Assembly: GCF_027889715.1 (NCBI RefSeq)
Contig: NZ_JAPJZH010000011.1
Location: 1-64,000 of the forward strand
Length of the DNA: 64,000 bases
Direction of reading: 5' to 3'
Source: Allohoeflea poritis
GTDB lineage: Bacteria; Pseudomonadota; Alphaproteobacteria; Rhizobiales; Rhizobiaceae
Shown: positions 35,306 through 44,290 of the stretch, piece by piece
Numbering within the stretch: position 1 is the first letter of the stretch
Layout of the letters: every line of letters starts with the position of its first letter
Translations under genes and position numbers: made by a program
The notes under the pieces: model-generated
Seen by the model: only the letters and a program-made list of their open reading frames with translations
Told to the model about the DNA's origin: nothing
Database searches by the model: none

Positions 35306-36711
35306 GCGATCCGCAGCATATTTGTCGCGCCCGGCGTTCCAAGCGGCACACCGGCCGAAATGATGATCCTGTCGCCCGGCTTGCCGAACTCTTCCTTGAA
35401 GGCAATGCGGCAGGCGCGGTCGACCATATCATCGAGATCGCGCGCGTCCTCCGTCACAACACAGTGCAGCCCCCACACGACCGACAAGCGGCGCGCCGTC
35501 TCGATGACCGGCGACAGCGCGATGATCGGCACCTGCGGGCGTTCACGCGAAGCGCGCATGCCGGTGGTGCCTGACGAGGTGTAACAGACGATCGCCGAAA
35601 GGTTCAGCGTTTCCGCGATCTGCCGCGCCGCGAGCGAAATCGCATCCGCGCCGGTAGCCTCCGGCTCGGAGCGCTGGGCGTAGATAATCCCTGTATAATT
35701 GGGGTCGCGCTCGACCTTGCGGGCGATGGCAGCCATCGTTCTGACGGCTTCGGCCGGATAGTCGCCGGCCGCCGACTCCGCCGACAGCATCACCGCGTCC
35801 GCGCCCTCGAAGACAGCGGTCGCGACATCGGACACCTCGGCCCTTGTCGGCACCGGCGCCGAAATCATCGATTCCAGCATCTGCGTCGCGACAACCACCG
35901 GCTTGCCCGCCTTGCGGCAGGCGCGGATTAGTTGCTTCTGCAGCCCCGGCACGGCTTCGATCGGCATTTCGACGCCGAGATCGCCGCGGGCGACCATCAG
36001 GGCGTCGGACAGTTCGATGATTTCGTCGATCCGCTCGATCGCCTGGGGTTTTTCGATCTTCGCCATCAGCCCGACCCGCGAGCGCGCCACCTTGCGCACA
36101 TCCGCCAGGTCCTCGGGCCGCTGAATGAAGGACAGCGCAACCCAGTCGACATCCTCCGTTGCAAGCACAGCGTCGAGATCGCGGCGGTCCTTTTCGGTCA
36201 GCGCCCCGACACCGAGCGTCGTATCGGGAAGGCTGACGCCCTTGCGATCCGAGATCTTCGTCCCGGAAACGACCTTGCAGATAATGCTATCACCGTCGCA
36301 GGTCTCGGCCTTGAGCTGCAGCCTGCCGTCGTCAATCAGCAGACGATGGCCGGGCTCGACTGCCGCGAAGATCTCCGGATGCGGCAGATGCACGCGCATG
36401 GCATCGCCCGCACTGTCATCCTTGTCGAGAGTGAATGTCTGCCCCGGCAGCAACTCCACCGCCCCGTCGGCGAACTTCCCGACGCGCAGTTTCGGCCCCT
36501 GCAGATCGGCCAGTATGCCAATGGGCCGTCCACAACGTTTCTCGACCTTGCGGATGCGCTCGATGAGCGTGCGCATGAGGTCGTGGCTCGCATGGCTCAT
36601 ATTGATACGGAAAAGGTCTGCGCCGGCTTCATGCAGTTTCTGGATCATGTCCTCCTCAGAGGAGGCGGGTCCCAGAGTTGCAAGTATTTTCACTTTGCGC
36701 AGACGCTTCAT
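35272..36711 (-). CDS. pyk: Pyruvate kinase
   Basis: Converts phosphoenolpyruvate and ADP to pyruvate and ATP. The product is 479 aa from the ATG at 36711 (MKRLRKVKILATLGPAS); a longer frame reads back into DUF1036. Seen are FRINMSHASH, the catalytic MAKIEKPQAI lysine, LMVARGDLGVEMP and VVATQMLESM. The DUF1036 stop and the pyk start overlap as TAATG, so the two are translationally coupled. Confidence 0.97.
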   Translation of the reverse strand: MKRLRKVKILATLGPASSEEDMIQKLHEAGADLFRINMSHASHDLMRTLIERIRKVEKRCGRPIGILADLQGPKLRVGKFADGAVELLPGQTFTLDKDDSAGDAMRVHLPHPEIFAAVEPGHRLLIDDGRLQLKAETCDGDSIICKVVSGTKISDRKGVSLPDTTLGVGALTEKDRRDLDAVLATEDVDWVALSFIQRPEDLADVRKVARSRVGLMAKIEKPQAIERIDEIIELSDALMVARGDLGVEMPIEAVPGLQKQLIRACRKAGKPVVVATQMLESMISAPVPTRAEVSDVATAVFEGADAVMLSAESAAGDYPAEAVRTMAAIARKVERDPNYTGIIYAQRSEPEATGADAISLAARQIAETLNLSAIVCYTSSGTTGMRASRERPQVPIIALSPVIETARRLSVVWGLHCVVTEDARDLDDMVDRACRIAFKEEFGKPGDRIIISAGVPLGTPGATNMLRIAYIGSDGMTGI

Positions 36712-37160
36712 TAATTGTCTTCCCCGTTTTCCGCTGAATCGGAAAGCTGTACCATCCAACTTGATTGTTGACCGGTATCATATTCTTTGAAGCCCATGCG
36801 CAAAAATCCGCGCGTGAAGCAATTTTTCACATCAACGATTTTGAATTCGTCTTCCGCCACGCACATGTCAACATTGCCGCCCCACCGACCGCCGCGCGCC
36901 GCATCCTCGGCGTAGAGGTAGTAGAACCGGGACGCCAGCGGTCCCTCGATCAGCGTTGCACAGGATGTTGCCGATATCTGCCACCACCCCTCCGACACCC
37001 ATCCTTCGTCGCTGCGGTAGCCGATAGCGACACCGACCAGGTTTTGTGTACCATTGCAGACACGAAAGTCCGCTCGTGCCTCCTGCCCCGACCACAGGCA
37101 TCCTAAAAGTACCAGCGCACCCAGCGCGCCCCGCCAGCACGAATTGCCTTGACCATCCAT
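36711..37160 (-). CDS. DUF1036 secreted protein
   Basis: A 149-aa protein with a signal peptide (about 1-30, cleaved near ARA) and the DUF1036 domain: FRVCNGTQNLVGVAIGYR, SEGWWQISATSCATL and FYYLYAEDA. Conserved cysteines suggest disulfides in the periplasm. DUF1036 directly before pyk is a recurring Hyphomicrobiales arrangement. Its stop overlaps the pyk start. Function unknown. Confidence 0.9.
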   Translation of the reverse strand: MDGQGNSCWRGALGALVLLGCLWSGQEARADFRVCNGTQNLVGVAIGYRSDEGWVSEGWWQISATSCATLIEGPLASRFYYLYAEDAARGGRWGGNVDMCVAEDEFKIVDVKNCFTRGFLRMGFKEYDTGQQSSWMVQLSDSAENGEDN

Positions 37161-37343
37161 CGCTTACCCAAATTCCCTGCTTGAAATACGGCATTATGTT
37201 CTTTGCCGCATCTGCATTCAATATGTCAAAAAAACGTTGCATCGCCTAAAATAATTGTCGCTCAAGGGTCCGGTCCGGATGGATAATCCTCCGTAGCAGC
37301 GCTATGTGAGAGCTGTGTGATTAGGCGACCACCGGAGTTCGGC

Positions 37344-37649
37344 ATGACACAACTGACAAAACAGCAACGCACGGAATTCGAAGCAGCGGCTTTTCGCACG
37401 CTGGTCGAGCATCTGCGGCGCCGCACGGATGTACAGAACATCGATCTGATGAATCTGGGCGGCTTTTGCCGAAACTGCCTCTCGAACTGGTACCAGGATG
37501 CAGCCAACGAAGCCGGTGTCGAACTCTCGAAGTCCGAGGCGCGGGAAATCGTCTACGGCATGCCCTATGGCGAGTGGAAAGACCGCTATCAGACCGAAGC
37601 GAGCGACGAACAGAAGGCGGCTTTCGCGCGATCCCATCCGGATCACTAG
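37344..37649 (+). CDS. DUF1244 small protein
   Basis: A 101-aa protein, [18 protein letters not shown] start, with the conserved [17 protein letters not shown], whose two cysteines may bind metal, and the [16 protein letters not shown] end. I chose the ATG at 37344 over an upstream frame start at 37317. Function unknown. It precedes gapR on the same strand. Confidence 0.9.
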   Translation: MTQLTKQQRTEFEAAAFRTLVEHLRRRTDVQNIDLMNLGGFCRNCLSNWYQDAANEAGVELSKSEAREIVYGMPYGEWKDRYQTEASDEQKAAFARSHPDH

Positions 37650-37762
37650 GGCGTAGCTGTCGCTGTCCACACACATCGCAAAACAATTTCGCCGACCCAC
37701 TTGACGACGGGCCGAGGACGGGGCACCTGTCCGCCTCGTTCAATTCAGTTCAGGAGTCGCCC

Positions 37763-38026
37763 ATGTCCGAAGCCCATGGTGTAGCCAGAGATCAGTTGCG
37801 TGCGTTTGTCGAGCGGATCGAAAGGCTGGAAGAGGAAAAGAAAACCATCGCCGAAGACATCAAGGAGGTCTATGGCGAGGCGAAATCCATGGGATTCGAC
37901 ACCAAGGTCCTGCGCAAGGTCATCTCGATCCGCAAACAGGATCAGAATGAGCGCATGGAACAGGAAGCCGTGCTCGACACCTATCTGCACGCACTGGGCA
38001 TGGTCGAGGCGCCGCCGGACGCCTGA
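37763..38026 (+). CDS. gapR: GapR-type nucleoid-associated protein (DUF2312)
   Basis: An 87-aa protein of the DUF2312 family: [20 protein letters not shown] and [20 protein letters not shown], normal full length. The Caulobacter member GapR binds AT-rich overtwisted DNA ahead of replication forks and is needed for normal chromosome replication. A CAGGAG ribosome-binding site precedes the ATG at 37763. The name rests on family membership. Confidence 0.9.
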   Translation: MSEAHGVARDQLRAFVERIERLEEEKKTIAEDIKEVYGEAKSMGFDTKVLRKVISIRKQDQNERMEQEAVLDTYLHALGMVEAPPDA

Positions 38027-38052
38027 GGCACAGGAAAATCAGGATTACCGGG

Positions 38053-40035
38053 CTACTGGCTGCGGGTTTCAAACCGGGCGACGGTCATGAAATTGACCGC
38101 CCGGCCGCTGAACGCGTCCGCGCTGGCCACCTGGTTTTCTCTCGAAAAGCCCGAAACATGCACCGTGTCCGGTGCAGATCGCATGTGGCTCGACACGAAT
38201 TGCGGCGCCCGGACCGGAGCGTCCATGGTGGCGACACGATGCGATGACAAGGCATTGTGCGTGATCGTGTTCGGCGCAAGAACCGGAGCGCCGCGGATGG
38301 CGCCACGGCGGTCTTGTGCCGCGTCACGCGCGCTCGGCCGTCCGCGCTTTGCGCTTGATATCTCGGGCTGCGGCGCGAAGGCATCGATACGCCCCGACGC
38401 ATTGCCAAGCCCGCCATTGGCCGGCGCCAGTGCAACTTGCACCGGCGGCAGTGCGACCATTTCGTCGCCACGCGGCGACCCGAACGGAGAAGGCCTGGGA
38501 ACGGGAATGCCGGCAGTCGTCTCGTTGGACGGCCGTGCAGGCACGCCGTTTTCGAAAACAGCCGCGATGGCCTGGGCCTCGGGAGAACCGAATTCCGGAC
38601 GCTGCCCGGGAAGCGGCACATAGGCAAGCTGCGGAACACGGCTGTCATTGGTCAAGGGCGTGCTCTGGCCGAGACCGAGTTCCTCACGCGAAATCCGTGC
38701 GGAGGCCGTACCGGTCATGACCGGATCGGCAAGCATCGATCCAATCGCATCGCCACTCTGCGGCACAACACCGAGCGAAGCCGTATGGACGGCCGTATTG
38801 CCGCCGGCGCGCAAGCCGGTACCGGGCAGGGCGTTGTCGCCTGCGCCGAGGAACGATCCACCCGGCACATCCTGCGGCGGACGCGGCGGCGCAAGCGCCA
38901 CGACCACTGGCCGGTTGTCCTCTTGCGGTAGATTGCCCGCCGGAACGGAAAGGTCGTTTTCAGGCAGACGCGGTCTGAACGCCGCGGTAATGGCCTCCGG
39001 GCTCAGCTCTTCGCGCGCCGATGCGAGCGCGATCTGTACACCGTCCTCGGATGGTGAGGCCGGTCGCAGGCGCGGCGTCGGTACGATCGACAGATCCGGT
39101 TCAAGTGCGGCTTCCGCTGCATCGACGCCCGGCAGGGCGGAAGCCGCAGTCGGCGCCGAGGCCACGACGGTCCGTCTTGTCCCGTTCTGTTGCGGCTCGT
39201 CCTTGTCCTTGCCGCCGCCAAACAGGCCGGCCAACAGATTTCCGCCGCCGCCACTGTTGTTGTCGTTGTTGTTTCTGGACGGTGCACGGATCGACCGCCG
39301 GCCCGCAACCTGGATGCTGTTGGACTTGACCCGCTTCTTGTAGTCGGCCAGCGCCTGATCGTAGCCGGGAAGCGGTTTGCCGTCGCTCGGCAGGTGCAGT
39401 GTCTTGCCTTTCGGGAAGACACGACTCAGTTCATTGCGGTTCATGCGCGGCCAGGACCGCACGCTGCCGACGTCAAGATGCACGAAGGGGGAACCGGATT
39501 TCGGATAGTATCCGACGCCGCCGACCTGGAACTGCATGCCGATGCGCCGCAGCTTCTTGACCGGCACGTCCGGAATGTAGAAGTCGATCGCCTTGCCCGC
39601 CATGTGCTGGCTCTTCTTGGCAACGCCTCGAGAGCGCTTGCGCAGCATCGCGTTGGTCTTCGGCGAACGGTAGGCGGACACCACATGAATGTGATCTTTG
39701 GAACCGCTGGCGCGATAGACTTCCCACAGAAGATCGAAGAGGCGCGGATCCATCTTGGTGGCTTCCTTCTGCCGCCAGTCGCGCAGGAACCGGTTCAGCT
39801 TCTTGAGGCCGCCGGGAATGTAGCGCCCGTTCTTCTTGTAGGTGATCGTCGCCCGTTCCTTGGTGTGGATGAAATAGAGTTTGAGGGAACGCGTTTCGGC
39901 CTGCGCCGGCGCGGCGATCAGCACGCACACGAACGCGAACAGCACGACCGCCAGCACCCGGCTGCGTCCATTGACCGCTTCGGCTATTTTTTGAGACTGA
40001 CTCAACAAGTTCCCAAAAATCTCAAACGTCCCCAC
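38053..40035 (-). CDS. DUF882 peptidoglycan peptidase with long disordered tail
   Basis: An approximately 660-aa exported protein with an N-terminal hydrophobic signal (about 28-47) and an M15-like zinc peptidase domain of the DUF882 family (about 50-225). Putative ligands are H144 and D151 in SQHMAGKAIDF and H186 in FVHLDVG. The last 400 or so residues are rich in Pro, Ala, Gly, Arg and Asn (NNNDNNSGGGG region), with no fold visible. It probably cleaves peptidoglycan cross-links in the periplasm. Start is GTG at 40035 (GAGGGA upstream) or TTG at 40038. Confidence 0.85.
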   Translation of the reverse strand: MGTFEIFGNLLSQSQKIAEAVNGRSRVLAVVLFAFVCVLIAAPAQAETRSLKLYFIHTKERATITYKKNGRYIPGGLKKLNRFLRDWRQKEATKMDPRLFDLLWEVYRASGSKDHIHVVSAYRSPKTNAMLRKRSRGVAKKSQHMAGKAIDFYIPDVPVKKLRRIGMQFQVGGVGYYPKSGSPFVHLDVGSVRSWPRMNRNELSRVFPKGKTLHLPSDGKPLPGYDQALADYKKRVKSNSIQVAGRRSIRAPSRNNNDNNSGGGGNLLAGLFGGGKDKDEPQQNGTRRTVVASAPTAASALPGVDAAEAALEPDLSIVPTPRLRPASPSEDGVQIALASAREELSPEAITAAFRPRLPENDLSVPAGNLPQEDNRPVVVALAPPRPPQDVPGGSFLGAGDNALPGTGLRAGGNTAVHTASLGVVPQSGDAIGSMLADPVMTGTASARISREELGLGQSTPLTNDSRVPQLAYVPLPGQRPEFGSPEAQAIAAVFENGVPARPSNETTAGIPVPRPSPFGSPRGDEMVALPPVQVALAPANGGLGNASGRIDAFAPQPEISSAKRGRPSARDAAQDRRGAIRGAPVLAPNTITHNALSSHRVATMDAPVRAPQFVSSHMRSAPDTVHVSGFSRENQVASADAFSGRAVNFMTVARFETRSQ

Positions 40036-40378
40036 CAAGTCCCTCGATAATTCTGCCTAACTTCGTCTCGGTCAACCGTATCATATTGGTTTTCCGACGA
40101 ATCCAGGCACAATTCGCCGTCAGGGCAGCCCTGTACGAGAATTGCGGTAAGAGCAAGGCAAAGTACTCACACTCCGTTTCAAATGACATTTATAGTGAAC
40201 AAAGTTCTAACAAGGTGTGAATTTAACCAGTTTTCTTAATCTCGAATCATGTCAGAGTAAGATGGATTGTGAACACAACTGATTTCCTTGCCCACCCCTC
40301 GCCCCCTGGGGCATCCGTCTGGAGAACCGAAACTCGAACCCTAAATGTGGGGTCGAGAAAAGACCCGTGAGGCCCCGA
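40036..40378. other. Divergent upstream region of DUF882 and M3 peptidase genes
   Basis: There is no gene in about 340 bases. A hairpin CTCGAACCC (40333-40341) / GGGGTCGAG (40349-40357), with one mismatch, lies just before the M3 peptidase start and could be in its leader. AT-rich sequence near 40190-40240 is the likely promoter zone. Confidence 0.45.
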
Positions 40379-42244
40379 ATGCCCCAATTTCAGCCGTTTT
40401 TGACAATTTTCAGACAACCTTTCGCATCCGCGGCGGAGCCGGCCTCGGAAAGGGGCGCGCTCGGCCGGCTGCCTGAATGGGACCTGTCGGACCTCTATGC
40501 CGCCATGGATGCGCCGCAGCTTGCCGCCGACCTGCAAAAGGCCGCGGACGACAGCAAGGCATTCGAAACGCGCTGGAAGGGCGGACTGGAAGTCGCCGCC
40601 CGTACCGACGGCGACGAGGGACTGGGCGCAGCGCTGCGTCAATTTGAAGCCCTCGAGGAAATCATGGGGCGCATCGTGTCCTACGCAGGTCTCACCTACT
40701 TCTCCGACACCACCGATCCGGCCCGCGCCAAGTTCTACGGCGATATCCAGTCGAAGATCACCGATGTCGGAAGCCGGCTGCTTTTTTTCCCGCTCGAACT
40801 CAACCGGATCGACGACAGCGTCATCGATGCGGCGATCGGCAACGACCCTGCAACCGCCCACTACAGTCCCTGGCTTGTCGATCTGCGCAAGGACAAGCCC
40901 TATCAGCTCGAAGACCGCATCGAGCAATTATTCCACGAAAAGTCGGTGACCGGCCATGGCGCGTGGAACCGGCTGTTCGACGAGACCATGGCCGCTTTGC
41001 GGTTCACCGTCGACGGCGAGGTGCTGACACTCGAGCCGACGCTCAACAAGCTGCAATCGCCCGATGGCAGCGAGCGGCGCACTGCCGCCCAGGCTCTGTC
41101 AAAGACATTCGAAGAGAACATCCGCACATTCACGCTGATCACCAACACGCTGGCCAAGGACAAGGAAATTTCCGATCGCTGGCGCGGCTTTGAGGACATT
41201 GCCGACAGCCGCCATCTTGCCAACCGGGTCGAGCGCGAGGTTGTCGACGCGCTGTCCGATGCGGTCTCGCAGGCCTATCCGCGCCTGTCGCACCGCTACT
41301 ATGCAATGAAGGCCCGATGGCTCGGCATGGAGGTCATGGACTACTGGGACCGCAACGCGCCGCTTCCCGAAACGCCGCAGAAACTAATCACCTGGGAGGC
41401 CGCGCGGGAGACCGTGTTGAACGCCTATGGCGATTTCGATCCGCGCATGGCCGACATTGCGAGCCGTTTCTTCAACCGCAACTGGATCGATGCGCCGGTT
41501 CGGGCCGGCAAGGCGCCGGGCGCGTTCTCCCACCCGACCGTCCCGTCCGCGCATCCTTATGTACTGCTCAATTATCTCGGCAAGCCGCGCGACGTGATGA
41601 CACTGGCGCATGAACTCGGGCACGGGGTCCATCAGGTGCTTGCCGGCGAACAGGGCGCACTGATGGCGCCGACGCCGCTGACACTCGCCGAAACCGCCTC
41701 CGTCTTCGGCGAGATGCTGACCTTCAGAACACTGCTCGACGCCACCGGCGATCCGCGCGAACGCAAGGCCATGCTGGCCCAGAAGGTCGAGGACATGATC
41801 AACACGGTCGTGCGCCAGATCGCCTTCTACCAGTTCGAGCGCAAGGTCCACACGGCGCGCCGAGAGGGCGAACTGACATCGGACCGGATCGGCGAATTGT
41901 GGATTTCGGTGCAAGGCGAGAGCCTCGGCCCGGCGATCCGCATCTCGGAAGGCTACGAGACCTTCTGGGCCTATATTCCGCACTTCATCCATTCGCCCTT
42001 CTATGTCTACGCCTATGCGTTCGGCGACTGTCTGGTGAATTCGCTCTACGCCGTCTACCAGAACGCCGAAGAAGGCTTTCAGGAGCGCTATTTCGACATG
42101 CTGCGCGCCGGCGGCACGAAACATCACTCGGAACTGCTGGCGCCGTTCGGCCTCGATGCGAGCGATCCCTCCTTCTGGAGCCGTGGCCTTTCGATGATCG
42201 AAGGGCTGATCGACGAACTGGAGACGCTGGACAAGCAACTCTGA
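40379..42244 (+). CDS. pepF: M3-family oligoendopeptidase F
   Basis: A zinc metallopeptidase that degrades oligopeptides in the cytoplasm. About 621 aa from the ATG at 40379, which has GAGG five bases upstream; a GTG at 40367 would add four residues. The zinc motif is HELGH at 411-415, followed by ETASVFGEMLTFR and the C-terminal GYETFWAYIPHF and FYVYAYAFGDCLV stretches typical of PepF. Normal length for the family. Confidence 0.94.
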   Translation: MPQFQPFLTIFRQPFASAAEPASERGALGRLPEWDLSDLYAAMDAPQLAADLQKAADDSKAFETRWKGGLEVAARTDGDEGLGAALRQFEALEEIMGRIVSYAGLTYFSDTTDPARAKFYGDIQSKITDVGSRLLFFPLELNRIDDSVIDAAIGNDPATAHYSPWLVDLRKDKPYQLEDRIEQLFHEKSVTGHGAWNRLFDETMAALRFTVDGEVLTLEPTLNKLQSPDGSERRTAAQALSKTFEENIRTFTLITNTLAKDKEISDRWRGFEDIADSRHLANRVEREVVDALSDAVSQAYPRLSHRYYAMKARWLGMEVMDYWDRNAPLPETPQKLITWEAARETVLNAYGDFDPRMADIASRFFNRNWIDAPVRAGKAPGAFSHPTVPSAHPYVLLNYLGKPRDVMTLAHELGHGVHQVLAGEQGALMAPTPLTLAETASVFGEMLTFRTLLDATGDPRERKAMLAQKVEDMINTVVRQIAFYQFERKVHTARREGELTSDRIGELWISVQGESLGPAIRISEGYETFWAYIPHFIHSPFYVYAYAFGDCLVNSLYAVYQNAEEGFQERYFDMLRAGGTKHHSELLAPFGLDASDPSFWSRGLSMIEGLIDELETLDKQL

Positions 42245-42392
42245 TCCGAATGCGGCACGCCGCGTGTCAGGCGGAACATTGCCACAGCCCGGTATGGGCT
42301 ATACAGCTTGACCGGGAAAGCGGCCGCGTGATGCAGGCTGATTGTCCCGCGACGCCACAGGAAAGCGGCCCAGGAAAAAGTCCTCCAGAGCG

Positions 42393-43565
42393 ATGCACGA
42401 CCAGTTCGTCCTCTTCCGGAACGATTTCACCGGAGAGAATCTGTTTTTCTCCGATGCGCTGTATATGGTCACGGCGTGGTCCATGGACGAGGTCGAACCG
42501 GCGCTCGCCGAGCTGCAGGACGCCCGGCAGCGCGGCCTCTGGTCGGCCGGCTACATATCCTACGAGGCCGGCATTGCCCTTGAACCGGCGCTCAGAAATC
42601 GGCTTGCACCAAGGAAAGGGCAGCGCGCCTGCCCGCTGCTGAGCTTCGGCATATTCAAGGAACCCAAACCGCCGCAGGCCGCCCGGGAACTGCTGCAACG
42701 CGGTGACAACGCCGCCGTTCTGGCGCGGCCCCGCCCCCGCTGGCAATTCGATGCTTATCGCGCCCGCTTCGATCGCCTGCGCGCGCATCTGCATGCCGGG
42801 GACTGTTTTCAGGCGAATCTGACATTCGAGATCGCCGCGCACTATGCGTCCGGTTCCGTGCCCTTGTTCAACACGCTTCGCGCCCGGCAGGCCGTTGCCC
42901 ATGGCGCCCTGGTCCGGCTCGACGGGCCGGAGATCGTTTCACGCTCGCCGGAACTCTTCTTCCGGGTCGGACGTGACCGCCGGATCGAGAGCAAGCCGAT
43001 GAAAGGCACCGCGCCCCGCGGCCGGACACCCGAGGAAGACCGGTATTTCAAGCATCAGCTCGAAAACGATCCCAAATGCCGAAGTGAAAATCTGATGATC
43101 GTCGACCTTTTGCGCAATGATCTTTCGAGAATCTGTGCTGCCGGCAGCGTCGACGTTCCGCAGCTCTATCACGTCGAGAGCTTCGCCACGGTTCACCAGA
43201 TGGTCAGCCGAGTGCGCGGCCGGCTGCATCCCGATATCGCCATTGCCGATATCTTCCGCGCCATCTTCCCCTGCGGATCGATCACCGGCGCCCCGAAGAT
43301 CCGCGCCATGGAGATCATCCACGAACTGGAGGACACGGACCGCAACGCCTATTGCGGCTCGATCGGCTGGGTCTCGCCGGGCGGTCCCATGGAATTCAAC
43401 GTGGCGATCCGCACCATCAGCCTCTACCCCGATGGCGAAGCGGTGTTCAATGTCGGCGGCGGCATTATCTTCGATTCCAACGCCCGGTCCGAATATGAGG
43501 AATGCCTGGTCAAGGCGCGCTATGCGCTGAGCGAAGAGGCCTTGCTGGCGGGAGAACCGACGTGA
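42393..43565 (+). CDS. pabB: Aminodeoxychorismate synthase component I
   Basis: Converts chorismate to 4-amino-4-deoxychorismate for folate synthesis, using ammonia from a PabA partner not found here. The product is 390 aa from the ATG at 42393 (MHDQFVLFRNDFTGEN). Chorismate-binding motifs are AGDCFQANLTFE, KPMKGTAPRGRTPEED, HQMVSRVRGRL and FPCGSITGAPKIRAMEII. It overlaps the next gene by four bases (GTGA). Confidence 0.94.
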   Translation: MHDQFVLFRNDFTGENLFFSDALYMVTAWSMDEVEPALAELQDARQRGLWSAGYISYEAGIALEPALRNRLAPRKGQRACPLLSFGIFKEPKPPQAARELLQRGDNAAVLARPRPRWQFDAYRARFDRLRAHLHAGDCFQANLTFEIAAHYASGSVPLFNTLRARQAVAHGALVRLDGPEIVSRSPELFFRVGRDRRIESKPMKGTAPRGRTPEEDRYFKHQLENDPKCRSENLMIVDLLRNDLSRICAAGSVDVPQLYHVESFATVHQMVSRVRGRLHPDIAIADIFRAIFPCGSITGAPKIRAMEIIHELEDTDRNAYCGSIGWVSPGGPMEFNVAIRTISLYPDGEAVFNVGGGIIFDSNARSEYEECLVKARYALSEEALLAGEPT

Positions 43566-44194
43566 CCGGGCCCGGGCTCATCGAGACGATGCGCCGGCGC
43601 TCGGGCGGCAAAGTCGACCGGCTGCCGCTGCATCTTGAGCGCCTTCAAGGATCGGCCGCCGCGCTGGGGATTCCTTGCGACCGGCAAGAACTGACAGCGG
43701 CAATCGAAAGCCTGCCTTCAAGCGATCATGAACAACGCCTTCGCCTCGAACTCACGCCGGATGGCGGCCTTCATGTCGAGACCCACCCCTGCCCGGCATC
43801 GGATCCCGACAAGATCTGGAGACTGGCTGTTGCCAGGACACGCCTTGATTCCACCGAGCCGCTGCTGCGGCACAAGACCACGTTCCGGAACATCTATGTC
43901 CGCGCGAGGCGGGAATTTCCGACGGCCGAAATCGACGAAATATTGCTGCGCAACGAGCGCGACGAACTGTGCGAGGGCACCATCACCAGCCTGTTCCTGC
44001 AGATGCGGGAAAACGAGCCGCTGCTGACGCCGGCGCTCGACTGCGGCCTGCTGCGCGGCGTGCTGCGCCAGGAACTGCTCGACGCCGGGAAGGCACGGGA
44101 GGCGGTCCTGACACTGGCCGATCTTCGCGCGGCCGACCGAATCTATGTCGGCAATTCGCTCCGCGGCCTGATGCCCGCAGCCCTGCGCGCATGA
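43562..44194 (+). CDS. pabC: Class IV aminotransferase-like 4-amino-4-deoxychorismate lyase
   Basis: A 210-aa PLP-enzyme fold of the branched-chain aminotransferase/PabC family, expected to release p-aminobenzoate and pyruvate. Seen are FDETM-like LIETMRRRSGGKV, HKTTFRNIYVRAR (with the PLP-lysine position in RHKT), NERDELCEGTITSLFL and the late VGNSLRGLMPA. The GTG start at 43562 overlaps the pabB stop. It is shorter than E. coli PabC (269 aa) but fits the PabB-linked type. Symbol assigned by context. Confidence 0.85.
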   Translation: MTGPGLIETMRRRSGGKVDRLPLHLERLQGSAAALGIPCDRQELTAAIESLPSSDHEQRLRLELTPDGGLHVETHPCPASDPDKIWRLAVARTRLDSTEPLLRHKTTFRNIYVRARREFPTAEIDEILLRNERDELCEGTITSLFLQMRENEPLLTPALDCGLLRGVLRQELLDAGKAREAVLTLADLRAADRIYVGNSLRGLMPAALRA

Positions 44195-44290
44195 CCGTCC
44201 TCGCCTTTTGCCACTTCCATCGCCCGCACGTTTGTGCTTAGAGCGGCGACAATAACAGGGCGCTGGGATTTATTGTTGAAAGGAACCAAA

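Noticed and set aside
40223-40239. CtrA box before the M3 peptidase
   Set aside because: The TTAA half-sites are nine bases apart, not seven.
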